A stretch of DNA of 18,118 nt. Origin: Pirellulales bacterium. GTDB lineage: Bacteria > Planctomycetota > Planctomycetia > Pirellulales > JAICIG01. The stretch is from positions 1 to 18,118 of the forward strand of contig JAICIG010000131.1 in the NCBI GenBank assembly GCA_025924495.1, given 5' to 3'. The position numbers and the translations under genes are program-made. The notes beneath the pieces are model-generated. The model ran no database searches. It saw only the letters and a program-made list of their open reading frames with translations, and had not been told where the DNA came from. The number at the start of each line of letters is the position of its first letter. Position 1 is the stretch's first letter. Below are positions 13,193 to 18,118 of the stretch, piece after piece.

Positions 13193-14044
13193 TCAGCGCG
13201 GCTTTGACGGCGCGATCAACCCTGTCTCCGGACTGCTGGCGGTGGCATAGAGCTTTTTGGGAATGCGGCCGGAGAGATAAGCCAACCGCCCGGCCTCGAT
13301 CGCCGCCTTCATGGCTCGTGCCATGTTCAACGGATCGGCGGCATGGGCGATGCCTGTGTTCAGCAGTACGCCGTCGACGCCCAATTCCATGGCGAAGGTC
13401 ACGTCGCTGGCCGTGCCAACCCCGGCATCGACGATGACCGGGTAATCAGGATCGCCGTCCTTGAGGTATTCGAGACAGATGCGGATGTTGTTGGGGTTCA
13501 GAATCCCCTGCCCCGAACCAATCGGACTGCCCGCCGGCATGACGCTGGTAGCGCCCGCTTCTTTCAAGCGCCGCGCGGTGATCGGGTCGTCGGTCGTATA
13601 GCACAGCACCTGGAACCCGTCGGCTACCAGTTTTTCGGTCGCCTCGAGGGTCGCCACCGGGTCGGGCAACAGAGTTTTCGTGTCGCCAAGCACTTCCAGC
13701 TTCACCCAGTCGGCGCCCGGATTCTCCAGTCCGAGCAGGATTTCGCGGCCCAGCCGGGCGACGCGCACCGCGTCGTCGGCCGAAAAGCAGCCGGCGGTGT
13801 TGGGCAACAGCACGTAACGGCGCGTGTCAATGTGATCGAGCAGGTTGCGGCCCTGTGAATCAATCAGCCGCTCGCGGCGAATCGCCACGGTAATGCAGTC
13901 GGTTCCCGAGGCTTCGAGCGACTCGGCCATCAAGGCGTAGTTGGCATACTTGCCGGTGCCGACAATCAACCGGCTGGCCAGCGTATGGCTGCCGAGCTTC
14001 AGCGAGTCCTGCGATGGCGGGGCGATCTCTTGATGCGTACTCAA
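13193..14044 (-). CDS. thiG: Thiazole synthase ThiG
   Basis: ThiG condenses 1-deoxy-D-xylulose 5-phosphate, dehydroglycine and the sulfur of ThiS thiocarboxylate into the thiazole phosphate of thiamin, in the cytoplasm as a TIM barrel. The 283 residues are close to the family length with a short N-terminal extension. Visible family features are [17 protein letters not shown], the [10 protein letters not shown] strand with the Schiff-base lysine (residue 115), [21 protein letters not shown] and LLNTGIAHA. Translation starts at TTG 14044: there is an in-frame TAG just upstream and an excellent GGAGGAGGA ribosome site 7 bases before it, formed by the last codons of thiS. The gene is the third of the operon starting at 14770. 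Confidence 0.96.
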   Translation of the reverse strand: MSTHQEIAPPSQDSLKLGSHTLASRLIVGTGKYANYALMAESLEASGTDCITVAIRRERLIDSQGRNLLDHIDTRRYVLLPNTAGCFSADDAVRVARLGREILLGLENPGADWVKLEVLGDTKTLLPDPVATLEATEKLVADGFQVLCYTTDDPITARRLKEAGATSVMPAGSPIGSGQGILNPNNIRICLEYLKDGDPDYPVIVDAGVGTASDVTFAMELGVDGVLLNTGIAHAADPLNMARAMKAAIEAGRLAYLSGRIPKKLYATASSPETGLIAPSKPR

Positions 14045-14048
14045 TGGA

Positions 14049-14252
14049 CTATCCTCCTCCTACCAGAGTCACCACTTCCAGGCTGTCTCCCGCGGTCAAG
14101 GCGTGTTCGGCGTGCCGGCCGCGGGGCACGAGTTCGAGATTGACCTCGACGGCTACCTGGCGCGGCTCGACTCCCAATTCGGCCAGCAGATCGGCGACGG
14201 TCGTGCCGGCGGCGATCTGGCGAGGCTCGCCATTGACCAGGATTTCAACCAT
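14049..14252 (-). CDS. thiS: Sulfur carrier protein ThiS
   Basis: ThiS is a small ubiquitin-like carrier whose C-terminal glycine is adenylated by a ThiF-type enzyme, converted to a thiocarboxylate and used by ThiG. The 67 residues begin [13 protein letters not shown] and end VTLVGGG, so the functional Gly-Gly end is present. The ATG at 14252 shares its A with the TGA of the upstream gene (TGATG), which points to coupling, and AAGG lies 6 bases before it; a TTG directly before the ATG is less likely to be the start. The stop is 4 bases before the thiG TTG. No thiF is in the window. Confidence 0.94.
   Translation of the reverse strand: MVEILVNGEPRQIAAGTTVADLLAELGVEPRQVAVEVNLELVPRGRHAEHALTAGDSLEVVTLVGGG
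14052..14060 (-). promoter_or_regulatory. thiG ribosome-binding site inside the thiS coding end
   Basis: On the minus strand this is GGAGGAGGA, which encodes the last three glycines of ThiS and is also a near-perfect Shine-Dalgarno sequence 7 bases ahead of the TTG start of thiG. It decides the start of thiG. Confidence 0.8.
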
Positions 14253-14770
14253 CAAGGACCTTCGGTCGTGGGACCACGGAACTGCATGACATCTAACAAA
14301 ACCATGGGCGCTTTGATCGGCACCCCTGAATTAGAATACGCTTGCGACCAGGGGACTGCATAGGCCGCCACTTTGCCGCTGGTCAATTCAGCCACGTATA
14401 CCGCCGAATTGCCCGGCTGAATCTGCCCGCCGTTGCGGCGGAAGACCGCGTCGCCCGTGACCAACATGAATTTCGGATTCCGGGCCGGATCGATGCCCAG
14501 ATCGTTGAGCACATTGGCGTGGAATGCGGCAAAAAACCTGCGAACGATCGGGCTTAGCGCGGTCGCCTTCAATTCTCCCGTAATGAAATCAAGGAAATAA
14601 ATCGCTTCGGTCTCTTCATCCAGGTGGCCGGTGGCGATGGCAAAATTGTCCTGCCGATCCGTCGCCACAGCATGCAACTCGACATGGGGCCAAACGCCCC
14701 CGAGCACGACTCCAACGAGCAGCCCCCCCGCCAAACAGACCCAGCCAAAATGCTTTTGTGCCGCGCTCAT
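14252..14770 (-). CDS. Unknown membrane-anchored protein encoded with thiS-thiG
   Basis: I cannot assign a function. The 172-residue product starts at the ATG at 14770, with AAGGA 8 bases upstream; the longer open frame to 15121 is an unsupported extension. Residues about 8-27 are one hydrophobic segment (WVCLAGGLLVGVVLGGVW), so the protein is probably anchored in the membrane with the rest outside. The remainder alternates short strands, such as FAIATGHLDEETEAIYFLD and VYVAELTSGKVAAYAVPW, that look like part of a soluble beta-rich domain. No cysteine or metal motif is visible outside the membrane segment. Its TGA overlaps the thiS ATG, so it is the first gene of the thi operon. I recall similar proteins in other planctomycetes, without known function; this is memory, not a search. 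Confidence 0.75.
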   Translation of the reverse strand: MSAAQKHFGWVCLAGGLLVGVVLGGVWPHVELHAVATDRQDNFAIATGHLDEETEAIYFLDFITGELKATALSPIVRRFFAAFHANVLNDLGIDPARNPKFMLVTGDAVFRRNGGQIQPGNSAVYVAELTSGKVAAYAVPWSQAYSNSGVPIKAPMVLLDVMQFRGPTTEGP

Positions 14771-14869
14771 TATAGGGTTCCTTGAATCGGTGCGAAATTG
14801 CCCTGCCGGAAGAGAAGAGAAAGGGGCGGCATCGTAGCGGGTTGGTCCGATTGTTGCCAGACAAGTAGG

Positions 14870-14930
14870 GCGAGCAAGGCAATCTGGCTCATCGCTCGAT
14901 GGCGCCTGCTCGCTGCGGCTGGCGCCAGCC
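14870..14930. promoter_or_regulatory. Inverted repeats in the divergent thi-operon / oxidoreductase intergenic region
   Basis: GCGAGCAAGGC (14870-14880) pairs with GCCTGCTCGC (14904-14913) with one bulged A, and next to it GGCTGGCGCCAGCC (14917-14930) is a perfect 14-base palindrome. The region lies between two divergent start codons (14770 and 15038). It could be an operator or an RNA hairpin; in GC-rich DNA chance is also possible. Confidence 0.3.
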
Positions 14931-14954
14931 CGCATTCTCCCCAGCCTGCCCCGC

Positions 14955-14982
14955 TTGTGGCGGAGAATACATTTGCTAAAAG
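14955..14982 (+). promoter_or_regulatory. Weak candidate promoter for the oxidoreductase gene
   Basis: TTGTGG (14955-14960) and TAAAAG (14977-14982) are 16 bases apart, about 55 bases ahead of the start at 15038, in the most A+T-rich part of this intergenic region. The matches to consensus are poor. Confidence 0.2.
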
Positions 14983-15037
14983 AGAGGGCGTTTGGCTCGC
15001 CTTTCTCTCCGCCCGCAGCCCAAGGAGTCTTCAGCAC

Positions 15038-16234
15038 ATGGCAACTAACGGAGCCCTCAACCGCAAGCTTCGCCAGGCCCTCGTCGGCGGCGGACAAGGC
15101 GCCTTCATTGGCCGCGTCCACGCCACCGCCGCGGTGCTGGATAACCGCGCCGCCCTGGTGGCGGGAGCGCTATCGAGCAATCCCGAGCGTGCGAAGGCTT
15201 CGGCTGCCGACTACGACATTCCGGCCGATCGAGCCTACGGCTCTTATCAGGAATTGATTGACAGCGAACGGAAATTGCCGGCCGATCGGCGGGTCGATTT
15301 CTTCTCGGTCGCCACGCCGAACCATACCCACTTCGAGATCGCCAAGGCCGCCGTCGAGGCCGGCTTTAACGTAATCTGCGACAAGCCAATGACGTTCGAT
15401 CTGGCGCAGGCCGAGCAGTTGGCGGCCGCCGTCGATAAGTCGGGGGTCGTGTTCGCCGTCTCGCACAATTACACGGGCTATCCGATGGTGCGGCAGGCGC
15501 GAGAGATGGTGCTGCAGGGCGCCTTAGGCGAAATCAACGCCTTCCGCTCCAACTACATTCAGGGCTGGCTGCGAACTCGGCTGGAAAGCGGCGACCAGAA
15601 GCAAGCCGCCTGGCGCACCGATCCGGCCAAGAGCGGCGCCGCGGGCTGCTTCGGCGATATTGGCACGCACGCTTACAACTTGGCGAGGTTCATCACCGGG
15701 TTGCTGCCCGAAACGGTCAGTTGCCACCTGAAGATCTTCGCCGAAGGGCGCAAGCTGGACGATTACGGCCATGCCGTGATCCGCCTGGAGAACGGCTGCC
15801 TGGGCACGGTGACCGCCTCGCAAATCAGCCACGGGCGCGAGAACGACCTGTTCATCGAAGTCGATGGCACGAAGGGCGCACTGGAGTGGCATCAGGAAGA
15901 GCCCAACAAGCTGATTGTCCGCCGCAACGGCGAGCCGATGCACATCTACACGCGCAACCCGAACGCACCCTATATGACGCCGACCGCCGCGGCTTCCTGC
16001 CGGTTGCCCGGCGGGCACCCGGAGGCATTCTTCGAAGCTTTCGCCAATATCTACCGTGCGGCTTATGACAGCATGATCGACCGCGCTACGGGCAAAGACT
16101 TCGAAAAGGTCAACACGCTTTACCCGAACGTCAACGATGGCGTGGAAGGCATGTACTTCATTCAGCAGTGCGTGGCCAGCAGCGCTCAGAACGGCGCCTG
16201 GCTGCCGTTGCGGCACGCCCGCGCGAGACGGTGA
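15038..16234 (+). CDS. Gfo/Idh/MocA family NAD(P)-dependent oxidoreductase
   Basis: This 398-residue enzyme belongs to the sugar and inositol dehydrogenase family, expanded in planctomycetes. The N-terminal Rossmann fold shows [15 protein letters not shown] (14-28) for the dinucleotide, then [14 protein letters not shown] and the CDKPM motif (114-118), where most relatives have EKP. The C-terminal domain has [15 protein letters not shown] and [10 protein letters not shown] (206-215), with the Asp/His pair of the usual catalytic region. The start at 15038 follows AAGGAG at 10 bases; an upstream extension to 14798 has no family similarity. No signal peptide is seen, so it should be cytoplasmic. 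The substrate cannot be told from the sequence and no sugar catabolic genes lie next to it. REP-like hairpins follow its stop codon. Confidence 0.93.
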   Translation: MATNGALNRKLRQALVGGGQGAFIGRVHATAAVLDNRAALVAGALSSNPERAKASAADYDIPADRAYGSYQELIDSERKLPADRRVDFFSVATPNHTHFEIAKAAVEAGFNVICDKPMTFDLAQAEQLAAAVDKSGVVFAVSHNYTGYPMVRQAREMVLQGALGEINAFRSNYIQGWLRTRLESGDQKQAAWRTDPAKSGAAGCFGDIGTHAYNLARFITGLLPETVSCHLKIFAEGRKLDDYGHAVIRLENGCLGTVTASQISHGRENDLFIEVDGTKGALEWHQEEPNKLIVRRNGEPMHIYTRNPNAPYMTPTAAASCRLPGGHPEAFFEAFANIYRAAYDSMIDRATGKDFEKVNTLYPNVNDGVEGMYFIQQCVASSAQNGAWLPLRHARARR

Positions 16235-16238
16235 ACCC

Positions 16239-16260
16239 GAGGGCGGACATTCCTGTCTGC
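16239..16260. repeat. REP-like palindromic unit, copy 1
   Basis: The core GGGCGGACATTCCTGTCTGC is identical over 22 bases (16239-16260) to copy 2. It folds as a 7-base-pair stem GCGGACA/TGTCTGC with a TTCC loop and starts 4 bases after the oxidoreductase stop codon. Confidence 0.75.
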
Positions 16261-16276
16261 GTCGGCTCCTTTCAAG

Positions 16277-16301
16277 GAGGGCGGACATTCCTGTCTGCCC
16301 T
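16277..16301. repeat. REP-like palindromic unit, copy 2
   Basis: This direct copy of the first unit has a longer stem: AGGGCGGACA (16278-16287), loop TTCC, TGTCTGCCCT (16292-16301), ten pairs with one G-T wobble. It may act as an RNA hairpin at the 3' end of the oxidoreductase message. Confidence 0.75.
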
Positions 16302-16372
16302 GGCAAACATCGGTGAAGTGAATCCAACCGCCGACCGAGCCCTAGGGATGATCCGAACAGTGAGATCGAATA

Positions 16373-16403
16373 GGCAGACAGGAACAGGAATGTCTGCCCT
16401 CCT
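16373..16403. repeat. REP-like palindromic unit, copy 3 (inverted, with internal 6-base duplication)
   Basis: GGCAGACA (16373-16380) and TGTCTGCC (16391-16398) form a perfect 8-base-pair stem. Relative to the reverse complement of copy 2, the unit is in opposite orientation and carries an extra CAGGAA, a tandem duplication in the loop. Copies 2 and 3 can also pair with one another over about 75 bases of intervening sequence. Confidence 0.75.
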
Positions 16404-16503
16404 GCAATGGCACGGATCGGGCAAAAGCTTGCTTGGGCGCTGATTTCATAGTTCAATCGGGGGCGTCGGCCTTTTTGGTTGCGCCTTCTCCTTGCGCCAG
16501 ATC

Positions 16504-17772
16504 ATGACTGCCAATTCCAGCGATGACGAGCGGCGCTATATCCGCGTGACCTGCCCGACCTGCCACGCGCTGCTGCACCCGCGCGTGGAGCATGCCGGCC
16601 GGCATGTGCGCTGCCCCGATTGTTATGCAGCCGTGTTGGTGCCGCAACCTCCGCCGCCGGAGCCGCCTGCGAAGCCGAGACGCGATCCGGGCGAATACAA
16701 GGTGAGCGGCGCGGAGCAACCGCCCGAGCGGTCGGACGTGTTTGTAATTCTCTGTCCGACCTGCCGAGCACGGCTCTCTCCGCGGCTGAGCTACGTCGGC
16801 AAGCGAGTGCGATGTCCCGATTGCGAAGCGGTGATCATCGTGCCGGCTCCTCTGCCGCCGGAAAAAGCTAGACAGCAAAAATCGCCCGGCCAATATCGCG
16901 TGGGCGTTGAGCCCGCACGAGCGGAAGTCAGCCAAGAACTGCTGCTCATGCAAAGCGAGCGCCCGGTGGAACCGCCGCCGCAAGAGACGCCGCGATTGTG
17001 GTTTGCCAGCGGCGTGCTGCTCTTTCCCTGGAAGCTTTCGTCGTTGCCCAGTTGGACCGCTCTGTCGCTTTTTCTTCTTCCCCTGGGAGTCCTGCTCGGC
17101 GCCGGCGTTTACCTGATGAGCGGCCTGAACCTGGGCTCGATGGTGTTGGCGATGCTGGTCGTTCCAATCGCGTGGGCCTTCGTCTGGTCGATGTCGTATG
17201 CCGCCGCCTGCGCGATGGGCATTATGCAAGACACGGTGGCGGGGCTCATCGACGTCGAGCAATGGCCCGAGGGAAGCGTTCGCGATCGGATGGGGCCGAT
17301 GGTTTACATTGCCTTCGAGTTCTTCATCGGCGCCGCAGCGGCCGCGGGACCGGCCTGGTTGGTCGGTCTGGCTTTGGGCCCGTTGTGGTCAGGCGTGGCG
17401 CTGGCCGCCCTGACTGCCTTCACGTTTCCCTTCTTCCTGCTCTCCGCCTTGGAAGCCGACACCCCGCTGACGCCTTATTCGCCGGTGATTCTCGGCAGCG
17501 TTATAAAGCTCTGGTGGGCCTGGCTCATTGTGGCTATCGAAACGCTGATCGTCGTCGGCCTGTTTGCCGGTCTGTCTGCGTTATCCGGTCTGGCTTCCCC
17601 CTTTGCCATCGTGCTGGTTGGCGCCCCGGCATTGGCATCCGCCATGTTCATCATCGCTCGCCTGTATGGCCGCCTCGCCTGGCGAATCGGCGAATGGCAA
17701 GCGGAGAAGACGCGGCGCAAGAAGAAGAAAAATAAGAAGCCTGCCCAGGACGCGGTCGGCATGGGCGAATAG
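16504..17772 (+). CDS. Integral membrane protein with two N-terminal zinc ribbons
   Basis: This 422-residue protein is of unknown function. Two zinc ribbons come first, with cysteines 17, 20, 37, 40 and 84, 87, 104, 107 (CPTC..VRCPDC in both). Each is followed by a Pro-rich stretch and then PGEYKVSG or PGQYRVGV, so the ribbon plus linker is an internal duplication. From about 180 there are roughly six membrane segments, and the protein ends in a Lys/Arg-rich cytoplasmic tail (RRKKKKNKK). The start at ATG 16504 has no clear ribosome site; a TTG at 16492 is possible but adds only four residues. The ribbons resemble those of the tandem pair at 11354-13175 although the membrane parts differ. It is convergent with the radical SAM gene, with a 6-base gap. 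Confidence 0.8.
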   Translation: MTANSSDDERRYIRVTCPTCHALLHPRVEHAGRHVRCPDCYAAVLVPQPPPPEPPAKPRRDPGEYKVSGAEQPPERSDVFVILCPTCRARLSPRLSYVGKRVRCPDCEAVIIVPAPLPPEKARQQKSPGQYRVGVEPARAEVSQELLLMQSERPVEPPPQETPRLWFASGVLLFPWKLSSLPSWTALSLFLLPLGVLLGAGVYLMSGLNLGSMVLAMLVVPIAWAFVWSMSYAAACAMGIMQDTVAGLIDVEQWPEGSVRDRMGPMVYIAFEFFIGAAAAAGPAWLVGLALGPLWSGVALAALTAFTFPFFLLSALEADTPLTPYSPVILGSVIKLWWAWLIVAIETLIVVGLFAGLSALSGLASPFAIVLVGAPALASAMFIIARLYGRLAWRIGEWQAEKTRRKKKKNKKPAQDAVGMGE

Positions 17773-17778
17773 CGGGGT

Positions 17779-18118
17779 TCAAAACAACGTCAACTGTCCT
17801 GAGGCGGGCCGCGGCGGCCGGAATTGCGAAGAATCGAGTTCGCAGAGCGGTTGGTCGAGACCGTGCTTGCGGCGAAAGACGATGAAGTTTTGAGCGATCT
17901 GAGCGGCGTACTCCCCTTGTCCGCGCAGGCGCCGGCCGAACTGCGCGTCGCTCAACTTGCCGTCGCGCGTGGAGCGGATCAGGCTTTCAATCCGGGCTTG
18001 CTTGTCTGGAATGTTCGCCGCCAGCCACTCGCGAAACACCGGCTCAACGTTCAATGGCAAGCGCAACAGAACATATCCGGCAGCCCTGGCGCCGGCTTCG
18101 CGCGCCGCTGCCAGGATC
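17779..18118 (-). CDS. PA0069-family radical SAM protein, C-terminal part (start beyond the window)
   Basis: The minus-strand frame is open from the right edge to the TGA at 17779-17781, about 112 residues. The window begins inside ILAAAREAGARAAGYVLL and continues RLPLNVEPVFREWL, then GKLSDAQFGRRLRGQGEYAAQIAQ, which I recognise as the C-terminal part of the PA0069/Rv2578c-type radical SAM proteins, relatives of spore photoproduct lyase. The CxxxCxxC cluster motif would lie outside the window and cannot be verified. A TTG at 18066 is inside the conserved region and is not a real start. The protein ends in GQLTLF, which fits the pattern of a sliding-clamp-binding motif. Confidence 0.78.
   Translation of the reverse strand, partial: ILAAAREAGARAAGYVLLRLPLNVEPVFREWLAANIPDKQARIESLIRSTRDGKLSDAQFGRRLRGQGEYAAQIAQNFIVFRRKHGLDQPLCELDSSQFRPPRPASGQLTLF

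Noticed and set aside
14771..15037. TPP riboswitch ahead of the thi operon
   Set aside because: I looked on the minus strand for the CTGAGA and ACCTGA core elements of the THI box and did not find them.
14771..15121. N-terminal extension of the thi-operon membrane protein to 15121
   Set aside because: The extension is low-complexity and crosses the intergenic region into the oxidoreductase start. The ATG at 14770 has a ribosome site and is followed directly by the membrane segment.
16278..16301. Classical intrinsic terminator after the oxidoreductase gene
   Set aside because: The hairpin is strong but no T-tract follows, so I list it only as a repeat that may stabilise or end the transcript.
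16239..16403. CRISPR array
   Set aside because: Only three units, one inverted, with unequal spacing (about 16 and 72 bases) and strong internal palindromes; this fits REP-like elements, not CRISPR repeats with regular spacers.

Overview
This looks like chromosomal DNA of a GC-rich member of the Planctomycetota, probably close to the Pirellulales, judged from protein architecture rather than any marker gene. The signs are the N-terminal block with DPYRKWLGIPPAEQPP, serially repeated SUMF1 (FGE-sulfatase-like) modules introduced by an APFDA.QAR.HQ.AWA linker, WD40 repeats in the same reading frame, membrane proteins starting with a CPxC/CPxC zinc ribbon, a Gfo/Idh/MocA oxidoreductase, a TPR plus alpha-2-macroglobulin protein, and short palindromic repeats with the core GGCAGACA..TGTCTGCC. 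I see no rRNA, tRNA, CRISPR array, transposase or phage gene.

Layout. 1-3611 (-): 5' part of a very large exported TPR/alpha-2-macroglobulin protein that leaves the window at the left edge. 3612-3967: divergent intergenic region. 3968-7804 (+): membrane-anchored protein with a J-domain-like N terminus and three SUMF1-like domains. 7805-9013 (+): seven WD40 blades in exactly the same frame, separated from the upstream protein only by one TAG codon that sits in the last conserved motif of the third SUMF1 domain. 9096-11153 (-): DinG-family helicase. 11354-12256 and 12261-13175 (+): tandem paralogous zinc-ribbon/YIP1-like membrane proteins. 13193-14770 (-): a three-gene operon of an unknown membrane-anchored protein, thiS and thiG. 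15038-16234 (+): Gfo/Idh/MocA oxidoreductase. 16235-16503: intergenic region with three REP-like hairpin units. 16504-17772 (+): membrane protein with two zinc ribbons. 17779-18118 (-): C-terminal part of a PA0069-type radical SAM protein that enters from the right edge.

How the genes work together. The only clear pathway unit is thiS-thiG, which builds the thiazole half of thiamin. ThiS carries the sulfur on its C-terminal glycine and ThiG closes the ring. The two genes are tightly coupled to each other and to the unknown upstream gene. The other genes are mostly independent housekeeping or lineage-specific cell-envelope genes.

The most interesting point is the SUMF1/WD40 locus. The sequence reads as one 1681-residue open frame broken by a single amber codon, and the domain next to the break has also lost conserved residues. 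This may be a gene in decay, a recent split, a readthrough site or a sequencing error. No complete new system is evident, but the unknown thi-operon protein, the REP-like hairpins, a possible sliding-clamp motif on the radical SAM protein and a serine at a usual iron-sulfur cysteine position in the helicase are worth checking.
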